Source: Ruminococcaceae bacterium UBA2857
GTDB taxonomy: Bacteria > Bacillota > Clostridia > Oscillospirales > Acutalibacteraceae
Assembly: GCA_002350705.1 (NCBI GenBank)
Contig: DEFH01000032.1
Location: 1 to 5,311, forward strand
Reading direction: 5' to 3'
Length of the DNA stretch: 5,311 nucleotides
In this document: piece after piece, positions 1 to 4,102 of the stretch
Position numbering within the stretch: position 1 is the stretch's first letter
How the letters are laid out: each line of letters opens with the position of its first letter
Translations under genes and position numbers: made by a program
The notes under the pieces: model-generated
Database searches by the model: none
What the model was told of the DNA's origin: nothing
What the model saw: only the letters and a program-made list of their open reading frames with translations

Positions 1-93
1 TACTCCCTTAGTGAGCTTGGAGAAAGTATGCGGCCTATTATCAAGTCTATGGAAGCCTTTGGGATGCGGTATAAGGAGCTTGCAGAAAAATAA
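1..93 (+). CDS. HxlR-type transcriptional regulator, C-terminal end (partial)
   Basis: The window opens inside a gene. The frame from base 1 encodes 30 residues and stops at TAA 91-93. The readable residues YSLSELGESMRPII followed by an amphipathic helix with GMRYKELAEK match the end of HxlR/MarR-like winged-helix regulators. In that family a YxLTxxGxSLxPIL segment forms the last wing strand and the dimerisation helix. HxlR proteins are usually about 100-120 residues, so roughly three quarters lies outside the window. The azl genes follow on the same strand after about 38 bases, so this is probably the first gene of an hxlR-azlC-azlD unit and may control amino-acid export. The sensed signal cannot be read from this fragment. 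Confidence 0.75.
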   Translation, partial: YSLSELGESMRPIIKSMEAFGMRYKELAEK

Positions 94-100
94 AGGAGAA

Positions 101-124
101 ATGATGATCGGAGTACGGGAGTGA
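101..124 (+). other. Seven-codon mini-ORF (MMIGVRE) before azlC
   Basis: An ideal ribosome binding site (AAAGGAG, 92-98) overlaps the stop codon of the upstream regulator. It precedes an ATG at 101 that opens only MMIGVRE before TGA at 122-124. The azlC start lies 8 bases further on and has a weaker, more distant site. The mini-ORF may be a short leader that brings ribosomes to azlC by termination-reinitiation, or it may be a chance frame. It has one Ile and one Val codon, too few for a classical branched-chain attenuator. Confidence 0.2.
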
Positions 125-131
125 TGAATAT

Positions 132-839
132 TTGAAAAATAATAAGGTGATAAAGGCTTTAAAATTTGCTTTCCCAAAAACATTGCCTATTTTTGCCGGG
201 TTTTGGTTTCTTGGGTTAAGCTACGGCATACTTATGAATGTGAAGGGGTTCAGCTTTGTATATCCCATGCTGATGAGCCTTACCATCTTCGGAGGTTCGC
301 TTGAGTTCGTTACAGTGTCAATGCTGCTTAGCAGTTTTGCACCTTTGCAGACATTTATTCTGACTTTGATGATACAGGCCAGACACTTATTTTACGGTAT
401 CTCAATGCTTGAAAAATATAAAAACACCGGATGGAAAAAAATATATCTGATATTCGGTATGTGTGACGAGAGTTTTTCAATCAATTATTCGACTGATGTT
501 CCCGAAGATGTGGACAAGGGTTGGTTCATGTTGTGGGTAACGTTTCTCAACCATATGTACTGGTTCACAGGATCGACAATTGGCGGACTTGTCGGCAGCT
601 TGTTCACATTCAATACGGAAGGCTTATCGTTTGTGATGACAGCAATGTTTGTAGTGATATTCCTTGATCAATGGCTTAAAGAAAAACAGCATATATCTTC
701 ACTGATAGGCGTTTTTGCGTCTTTGATTTGTCTGATGATATTCGGCTCTGATAATTTTATGATACCGACAATGATCTGTATTATAGTGACGCTGTCTCTG
801 CTTCGTAAACCTATCGGGGATAAGGAGGACAGCGTATGA
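132..839 (+). CDS. azlC: AzlC family branched-chain amino acid exporter, large subunit
   Basis: AzlC is the larger membrane subunit of the two-component AzlCD exporter. Bacillus AzlCD causes 4-azaleucine resistance and exports branched-chain amino acids, and relatives in other bacteria do the same. This protein is 235 residues, the normal family length. Family features are the first membrane segment with FLGLSYGILM (27-35), FGGSLEFV (53-60), the ARHLFYGISM loop (83-92), DESFSIN (112-118), and the helix ending in FLDQW (177-181), followed by two C-terminal hydrophobic segments (about 188-224). The start is TTG at 132: the frame is closed by TGA at 105-107 and has no ATG or GTG between. GGGAG at 117-121 is a usable but slightly distant ribosome binding site. 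The stop overlaps azlD by 4 bp, so the two are translationally coupled. The actual substrate is inferred from the family. Confidence 0.92.
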   Translation: MKNNKVIKALKFAFPKTLPIFAGFWFLGLSYGILMNVKGFSFVYPMLMSLTIFGGSLEFVTVSMLLSSFAPLQTFILTLMIQARHLFYGISMLEKYKNTGWKKIYLIFGMCDESFSINYSTDVPEDVDKGWFMLWVTFLNHMYWFTGSTIGGLVGSLFTFNTEGLSFVMTAMFVVIFLDQWLKEKQHISSLIGVFASLICLMIFGSDNFMIPTMICIIVTLSLLRKPIGDKEDSV

Positions 840-1162
840 CAATAACACAACAGATCATTACCATAGGACTTTGTGTTATTGGAACAATGATTACAAGGTT
901 TCTGCCGTTTATCGTTTTTAAAGCAGACAAGCCTACGCCTGAATACATACAGTATCTCGGAAAAGCACTTCCTGCTGCCATATTTGGGATGTTGGTGATT
1001 TACTGTCTGAAGGATGTTTCCGTATTCAGCGGCAGTCACGGTCTTCCCGAAGCAATTGCAATAGCAGTTGTTATAGCCTTGCATCTTTGGAAAAGAAAAA
1101 TGCTTTTTTCCATTGCAGGCGGAACTCTGGTATATATGATTTTGGTACAGTTTCTGTTTTAA
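836..1162 (+). CDS. azlD: AzlD family branched-chain amino acid exporter, small subunit
   Basis: This is the small membrane partner of AzlC, 108 residues, the usual AzlD size, with about four hydrophobic segments. Hallmarks are TRFLPF (20-25) after the first membrane helix, the YLGKALPAAIFGMLVIYCL segment (40-58), and the terminal HLWKRKMLFSIAGGTLVYM segment (83-101), which matches the conserved H-x-W-K/R-x-N/K-x-L-x-S-I-x-x-G-T pattern. The ATG at 836 sits in an ATGA overlap with the azlC stop. A strong AAGGAGG site lies within the end of azlC. Both subunits are required for export in characterised systems. No gene follows on this strand before the hairpin terminator at 1258. Confidence 0.92.
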   Translation: MTITQQIITIGLCVIGTMITRFLPFIVFKADKPTPEYIQYLGKALPAAIFGMLVIYCLKDVSVFSGSHGLPEAIAIAVVIALHLWKRKMLFSIAGGTLVYMILVQFLF

Positions 1163-1257
1163 TTCACTATGTACCAAACTATACATTTTTTGATTAAAAT
1201 CAATATTACCTACGAATCCATAAAAGGTACTTTTTTGTTTTATGTAATTTGCAAGTT

Positions 1258-1295
1258 TCAGCCTCGCATCGTGTGGGGCTGATCTTTGTTTTGTT
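1258..1295 (+). terminator. Rho-independent terminator of the azlCD unit
   Basis: An uninterrupted 11-bp stem (1258-1268 pairing with 1272-1282, two G-T wobbles) encloses the three-base loop TCG. It is followed by a T-rich tail (TCTTTGTTTTGTT, 1283-1295). The tail points rightward, so it would terminate plus-strand transcripts about 100 bases after the azlD stop. The hairpin may be part of a larger dispersed intergenic repeat. Confidence 0.7.
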
Positions 1296-1332
1296 AAAAT
1301 GCGAAAAAGGGTAGCCGTGGGTGGAGTGAATA

Positions 1333-1341
1333 TGATATAAT
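1333..1341 (+). promoter_or_regulatory. Candidate extended -10 promoter for the GNAT gene
   Basis: TGATATAAT gives a perfect -10 hexamer (TATAAT, 1336-1341) preceded by the TG of an extended -10 element. No good -35 hexamer is found at 16-18 bases upstream (AGCCGT at 1313-1318), which is tolerable for an extended -10 promoter. It lies about 60 bases before the acetyltransferase start. This implies a transcribed leader that contains the GTGGG/CCCAC hairpin. Confidence 0.45.
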
Positions 1342-1350
1342 GGTGAGGGT

Positions 1351-1370
1351 TGTGGGTAGCAATCCCCACA
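1351..1370 (+). other. Leader hairpin resembling a tRNA T-arm
   Basis: TGTGGG (1351-1356) pairs with CCCACA (1365-1370) across the eight-base loop TAGCAATC, in the leader just before the acetyltransferase gene. With the following TCTACTCA, it resembles a tRNA 3' half (GTGGGTTCGAATCCCAC plus acceptor strand). The loop has lost the TTCGA signature and no anticodon or D arm is visible upstream. A second GTGGG at 1317-1321 could pair with the same CCCAC. It may be a degenerate tRNA end, a repeat, or a small leader hairpin. Confidence 0.25.
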
Positions 1371-1402
1371 TCTACTCAAATGAAATTTGTGGAGGCGGTA
1401 TT

Positions 1403-1837
1403 ATGATACGAGAAATAGTAGAAAATGACTTTGATAACCTTTTAAGACTTTATATGCAACTACATGATAATCCTTTCCCCGAAAAGAATGAAAGAGTGCT
1501 TGCTGTATGGAACAGCATACTAAACGATAAAAATCATCACATAATTGTTGCGGAAGAAAGTGGTGTTATAGTATCTTCCTGCGTATGTGTGATCATTCCA
1601 AATTTGACACGAGGACAGCGTCCATACGCCTTTATTGAAAATGTGATTACTGATGAAAACTACAGGAAAATGGGATATGCAACAGCCTGTTTGAATTTTG
1701 CAAGAGAAATCGCAAAAATGGAAAATTGCTATAAAATAATGCTTTTGACAGGGTCAAAACAAAAATCCACATTAGATTTTTATGAACAAGCTGGATATAA
1801 TCATAATGATAAAACGGCATTTATTCAATGGTTGTAA
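1403..1837 (+). CDS. GNAT family N-acetyltransferase
   Basis: This 144-residue protein is the size of a single-domain GNAT enzyme, which moves the acetyl group of acetyl-CoA to an amine. The N-terminal MIREIVENDFDNLLRLYMQL is the usual first strand and helix. The core is IENVITDENYRKMGYATACL: RKMGYA (88-93) matches the R/Q-x-x-G-x-G/A pyrophosphate-binding loop. The C-terminal motif is IMLLTGSKQKSTLDFYEQAGY (112-132), with the FYEQAGY tail common to the superfamily. The ATG at 1403 was chosen over an upstream in-frame ATG at 1340. GTGGAGGCGG sits 4-10 bases before it, and the 21 extra residues would be encoded by the promoter and hairpin DNA. The gene stands alone and the substrate cannot be inferred. 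Confidence 0.88.
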   Translation: MIREIVENDFDNLLRLYMQLHDNPFPEKNERVLAVWNSILNDKNHHIIVAEESGVIVSSCVCVIIPNLTRGQRPYAFIENVITDENYRKMGYATACLNFAREIAKMENCYKIMLLTGSKQKSTLDFYEQAGYNHNDKTAFIQWL

Positions 1838-1880
1838 GGGCTTTTAAGTTAAATTTGCTATATAAAACCTTCAAAACTCT

Positions 1881-1910
1881 TAGTAGTAAAACCCTCGGTT
1901 TTTACTACTA
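1881..1910. repeat. Inverted repeat with TAGTAGT/ACTACTA arms
   Basis: TAGTAGTAAAACC (1881-1893) pairs with GGTTTTTACTACTA (1897-1910) around the three-base loop CTC, with one bulged T. It lies about 45 bases downstream of the acetyltransferase stop. It could act as a weak plus-strand terminator, although the T run is inside the stem rather than after it. It could alternatively be a recombinase binding site, because the same TACTACT motif recurs three more times nearby. Confidence 0.55.
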
Positions 1911-1924
1911 TTCTACTACTAACG
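1902..1924 (+). repeat. 23-base direct repeat, copy 1
   Basis: This segment, TTACTACT-(4 bases)-TACTACTAACG, matches 2166-2188 at 21 of 23 positions. Each copy contains two TACTACT motifs spaced 11 bases apart. The first half overlaps the right arm of the inverted repeat at 1881-1910. It is a candidate attachment-site or deletion-endpoint repeat. Confidence 0.55.
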
Positions 1925-2060
1925 ACTTCCTTAATTTGCCCCGTTTTGCAAAGAATTGTAATTTTCGCCCCATTCTGTCAAAGTAACTATAAACCCCGGA
2001 CACCCTCGTAAAATGCGGCACTTTATGCCCTTTTATAGCAATTCGAGAAAGGAATTTTAT

Positions 2061-2105
2061 ATGATAAAAGTAATGTTCATCTGCCACGGCAGAAGTCGGG
2101 GGTAA
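2061..2105 (+). pseudogene. Start fragment of a low-molecular-weight protein tyrosine phosphatase
   Basis: A ribosome binding site (GAGAAAGGA, 2045-2053) precedes ATG at 2061, which opens MIKVMFICHGRSRG and then TAA. Low-molecular-weight protein tyrosine phosphatases of clostridia begin MIKVMFICHGNICRSPMAE, where CxxxxxCRS is the catalytic phosphate-binding loop. Here HG runs directly into RS, consistent with an in-frame loss of nine bases (Asn-Ile-Cys) that removes the nucleophilic Cys region. Recognisable homology ends right after RS. Only about 12 codons remain, so this is a remnant rather than a working gene. The match is from memory of the family motif. Confidence 0.5.
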
Positions 2106-2165
2106 GGTTTACTATCCGCTGAACTGGGGCGTAGTGTTCCGAAATTTAGCAGTTACACATAGACA

Positions 2166-2188
2166 TTACTACTGTTTTACTACTAACG
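2166..2188 (+). repeat. 23-base direct repeat, copy 2
   Basis: This is the second copy of the 1902-1924 repeat, differing at two positions (G for A at 2174, T for C at 2177). The two copies are offset by 264 bases and bracket the phosphatase fragment. No integrase gene is present in the window to act on them. Confidence 0.55.
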
Positions 2189-2280
2189 GAGAGAGGAATA
2201 AAAAAGAGTGTGATTTGTTAATAATCCCGGCTGACTATTATTTTTCAAAAAGGCTGAATTGCATTAAGATGTTTTTCGTG

Positions 2281-2317
2281 TAAAAACAATGCCTCTGAAC
2301 CACAACGGCTCAGAGGC
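2281..2317 (-). terminator. Rho-independent terminator of the ecfS-DUF1893 unit
   Basis: GCCTCTGAACC (2291-2301) pairs with GGCTCAGAGGC (2307-2317) around the loop ACAAC, with one A-C mismatch: ten pairs, GC-rich. Read on the minus strand it is followed by ATTGTTTTTA (2290 down to 2281), a proper U-tract. It begins 9 bases after the DUF1893 stop, so it ends the minus-strand operon. The plus-strand tail (GTTTTGAATT) is weaker. Confidence 0.85.
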
Positions 2318-2325
2318 GTTTTGAA

Positions 2326-2745
2326 TTATTGATCTGATCTCAGCTTGTTTAGTGTAAGTACAAGATTTTGGTAGCCTTCATCAGCATCGTTTATATCGGC
2401 AACAGCTTTCTCCATAGGACAAATATCCGTTCCTTGCCTGTTGATAATACGGTCTGTGAGAATATCATAGGAGTGGGGAATATTGTTTGCTTCAAGAAAG
2501 GCTTTGCCACTGTGTGACATGGTTTTTCCGTAAACGCCCCTGACTCCTGCCTTGACAAACAGCATAGCAGCCGCTTTGCCGACTATCTGATCGGCAACAC
2601 AGAAGCCCGTCAGTTCCTTGCCCTCGGCAATAAATCTCATCATCGGAGAGATACCTCTGCCGTCGTCGGTGAAATATTCTCCTTTTTTACACAGGCATAT
2701 AGAGTGTCCTTTCAGATTGGCTATTGCAATTTCAAGATCAGTCAT
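2326..2745 (-). CDS. DUF1893 domain protein (TM1506-like, cytidine deaminase-like fold)
   Basis: This 139-residue protein has the layout of the DUF1893 family. Visible signatures are DDGRGISPMMRFI (27-39), GFCVADQIVGKAAAML (47-62), AGVRGVYGKTMSHSG (66-80) and IINRQGTDICPMEKAV (100-115). The structurally known member, Thermotoga TM1506, has a cytidine deaminase-like fold, but no catalytic activity is established. The classic deaminase zinc motif (HAE with PCxxC) is not visible here. Cys49, Cys109 and the CPME segment are the conserved-looking candidates for function. The start at 2745 has AGGGAG seven bases upstream and overlaps the end of the transporter gene by 8 bases, so translation is coupled. 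The protein probably acts in the cytoplasm on, or in response to, the molecule imported by the neighbouring S component, but this is context only. Confidence 0.88.
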   Translation of the reverse strand: MTDLEIAIANLKGHSICLCKKGEYFTDDGRGISPMMRFIAEGKELTGFCVADQIVGKAAAMLFVKAGVRGVYGKTMSHSGKAFLEANNIPHSYDILTDRIINRQGTDICPMEKAVADINDADEGYQNLVLTLNKLRSDQ

Positions 2746-3322
2746 TTTCTTTCTCCCTGATAAGCAGCTTTCTCAGACCGATAATGATTATCGGAACGAT
2801 CACAGCCTGCACACCAAGCCCGATAAAGCCTGTCTGTATCTGCGACCATATCATCGCAGCGGTAAAGCTTGTGAAGCTTTGCGTCAGGACAATAAGCCCC
2901 AGAAATACAGCTCTGCCCGTTACCTGTGCAAGAATAACTGCCGGAAAAGCCCAAAGACCATTGTCGGCGATCTTCTTTGAAAACAGACCTGATACAAGCG
3001 CAAAGACAGCAAGCTCAGCCATCATAAACGGCAGTCTTTCAGCCATTGGCATGGGATTTCCTGATGCGAAGGTGATGATAAAGCTGACAAGGGGAGAAGC
3101 AGCACCAACGGCAAATCCCCATTTTGCTCCGAGCAGGCATCCGCCTATCAGAACAGGCAGATACATCGGCAGCCACTGCACACCTCCGGGCTGACCGAGG
3201 GCTAAGTGTACGATCTGCGGCAATATGACCGCAAGGGCAACAAGACTTGCGGATATAATGGTTTTGTAGGCTATTTTTCTTCCAGAAGATATATTTCTGT
3301 AAGTGAGTGCATTTTCAAACAT
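2738..3322 (-). CDS. ECF transporter S component (substrate-binding membrane subunit)
   Basis: This 194-residue, very hydrophobic protein has about six membrane segments (roughly 20-40, 51-69, 70-88, 98-114, 124-147, 163-186). That is the size and topology of the S components of energy-coupling-factor transporters, which bind a vitamin or similar micronutrient and dock onto a shared EcfA/A'/T module. The segment WLPMYLPVLIGGCLLG (50-65) followed by WGFAVGAASPLVS (68-80) is typical of the broad ECF_trnsprt family. No EcfA or EcfT gene is in the window, so it would use a module encoded elsewhere (group II). The start at 3322 has GGAGGG seven bases upstream. It follows the aldo/keto reductase stop by 3 bases and overlaps the DUF1893 gene by 8. 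The substrate cannot be assigned from sequence. Confidence 0.85.
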   Translation of the reverse strand: MFENALTYRNISSGRKIAYKTIISASLVALAVILPQIVHLALGQPGGVQWLPMYLPVLIGGCLLGAKWGFAVGAASPLVSFIITFASGNPMPMAERLPFMMAELAVFALVSGLFSKKIADNGLWAFPAVILAQVTGRAVFLGLIVLTQSFTSFTAAMIWSQIQTGFIGLGVQAVIVPIIIIGLRKLLIREKEND

Positions 3323-3325
3323 GAA

Positions 3326-3460
3326 TTATCCCTCCATTTTACGACATTCTTTAAGTAAGCTTATAATTTCAAGGTGCTGCGGACAGGCACTTTCGCACTG
3401 ACCGCACTGTATGCAGTCGCTTGCCTTGCCCTTGCCCTGTGTAGCAATAGAATAGGCCTG
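3326..3460 (-). pseudogene. Aldo/keto reductase with 4Fe-4S tail, C-terminal fragment
   Basis: Reading leftward, this frame encodes GKGKASDCIQCGQCESACPQ, then HLEIISLLKECRKMEG and TAA (3326-3328). CxxCxxCxxxCP is a ferredoxin-type 4Fe-4S ligand set. The surrounding GKGKASDCIxCGxCExxCPQHL pattern is the hallmark C-terminus of clostridial aldo/keto reductases with a Fe-S tail. Those proteins are about 330-380 residues, and only about 45 remain. Upstream of about 3455-3470 the frame loses all resemblance and runs into sequence that codes for a different protein on the other strand. The gene has therefore lost its N-terminal barrel and promoter. It is followed 3 bases later by the ECF S component, evidence that the reductase once led this operon. 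Confidence 0.75.
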
Positions 3461-3678
3461 CTTTCCGCCAGATTGAGATTGAGGACGAGCTGAACTCCGT
3501 TCTCAAGATCATAGCGGCCAAGAACCCTCTGTATGCGAGAGCAATCGTTCTGAAGGAGTATCGCATGATGAAGGTCTCCGAGATTGCAATCAGGCTGAAA
3601 ACTACCGAGCGCAACGTCCGCTACTACATAAGCGAGGCGAAGAAGATCGGCGCAAACTACAAGAAGGAGAATTGTTAA
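3460..3678 (+). pseudogene. Sigma-region-4/HTH regulator, C-terminal fragment
   Basis: The frame ending at TAA 3676-3678 encodes QIEIEDELNSVLKIIAAKNP, then YARAIVLKEYRMMKVSEIAI and RLKTTERNVRYYISEAKKIG. It pairs a short helix with a helix-turn-helix: KEYRMMKVSEIAIRLKTTER looks like helix 2-turn-helix 3 of sigma-70 region 4, and NVRYYISEAKK is the recognition/final helix. Similar small sigma-like proteins are common in phages and conjugative elements of clostridia. The frame is closed by TAG at 3448-3450, has no start codon with a ribosome binding site, and meets the reductase fragment at about 3460, so the N-terminus is missing. Its base composition is visibly more GC-rich than the azl and scar regions. 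The exact family is not certain. Confidence 0.6.
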
Positions 3679-3679
3679 C

Positions 3680-4102
3680 ATGAGTAAATTTGAGTCAATG
3701 TGTGATGTTATGAAGAGCGACAACGATCCCGTTATCGCAGGAGTCGGCGGCATCGTCATCCTGGTTGGAGGGCATATGCTGATGAAGAACCGTTACAAGG
3801 CAGAAGTGAAAAAGGGAGACAATTCCTTCACTCTCGCCCCGGCGGTACAAAGAGAAAAAGAAGAAAATGGGCAACCATTTTTATTGTATTATCCATTTCC
3901 GTATTTCTTATATAGATCGGGCAGGATTTCTACGAGGTTACGATACTCAATACAGCAGTGTTCAGCCATACCTCGTAAGGTATTATCCGTAATGAGCTTC
4001 TTGCGAAGGAAACTATTTTTTAATGATTCTCCCATCCAAAAACGGCTGTACATGAATAAACCATCATCTGTTTTCTTGAAAATGTGTGCCATTTCAGTAT
4101 GA
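3680..4102 (+). CDS. Small single-pass membrane protein, 3' end replaced by readthrough
   Basis: ATG at 3680 lies one base after the HTH fragment stop, with AAGGAG at 3664-3669, so the two were co-translated neighbours. The first 60 or so residues look like a real small protein: a polar start MSKFESMCDVMKSDNDP, one membrane helix (about 18-35, AGVGGIVILVGGHMLM), then a basic stretch KNRYKAEVKKGDNSF. From about position 3860 the frame crosses the end of the hydrolase gene and continues antisense inside it to TAA near 4102. The tail (residues about 62-140) is compositionally different and is surely not original. The likely history is that the natural stop codon was lost at a junction between about 3840 and 3889. 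No function is recognised; the partner HTH suggests phage or conjugative-element cargo. Confidence 0.5.
   Translation: MSKFESMCDVMKSDNDPVIAGVGGIVILVGGHMLMKNRYKAEVKKGDNSFTLAPAVQREKEENGQPFLLYYPFPYFLYRSGRISTRLRYSIQQCSAIPRKVLSVMSFLRRKLFFNDSPIQKRLYMNKPSSVFLKMCAISV
3845..3882 (-). terminator. Weak terminator-like hairpin after the hydrolase gene
   Basis: AAAATGG (3864-3870) and CCATTTT (3875-3881) form a seven-pair AT-rich stem with a four-base loop. On the minus strand it is followed by CTTCTTTTTCTCTTTG. It lies 7 bases past the hydrolase stop. Stem stability is low, so leaky termination into the downstream fragments is plausible. Confidence 0.4.

Larger units (their letters stand above)
1838..2290. 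other. Gene-free region with repeats and a gene remnant
   Basis: No intact gene is supported in these roughly 450 bases. They hold an inverted repeat (1881-1910), a pair of 23-base direct repeats (1902-1924 and 2166-2188), an imperfect tandem-like pair (GCCCC..TT..TG.CAAAG at 1935-1953 and 1963-1983) and a phosphatase start fragment (2061-2105). Two open frames cross it: 1858-1977 on the minus strand (about 40 codons) and 2107-2283 on the plus strand (about 58 codons). Neither has a start with a ribosome binding site or a recognised domain. The general look is a decayed mobile-element boundary or recombination scar. Confidence 0.5.

Noticed and set aside
668..1369. 233-codon open frame on the minus strand
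   Set aside because: It lies antisense to azlC and azlD, which match known families over their full length. Its protein is rich in Cys, His and Asn with no domain.
1858..1977. 40-codon minus-strand frame through the repeat region
   Set aside because: No start codon with a ribosome binding site and no recognised motif. Considered as an integrase C-terminus but there is no catalytic residue pattern to support it.
1881..2188. CRISPR-like array
   Set aside because: The repeated motifs are short, unevenly spaced and partly inverted, with no regular spacers and no cas gene.
2107..2283. 58-codon plus-strand frame after the phosphatase remnant
   Set aside because: No start signal, AT-rich, crosses the second direct repeat; probably open by chance.
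2618..3194. Two plus-strand open frames and a 70-codon minus frame over the transporter and DUF1893 genes
   Set aside because: They are shadows of genes with clear family signatures and coupled starts; no ribosome binding sites.
3361..3759. 132- and 81-codon minus-strand open frames
   Set aside because: They cross the reductase/HTH junction and lie antisense to the HTH fragment. Neither keeps the CxxCxxCxxxCP frame, which is the real coding frame there.
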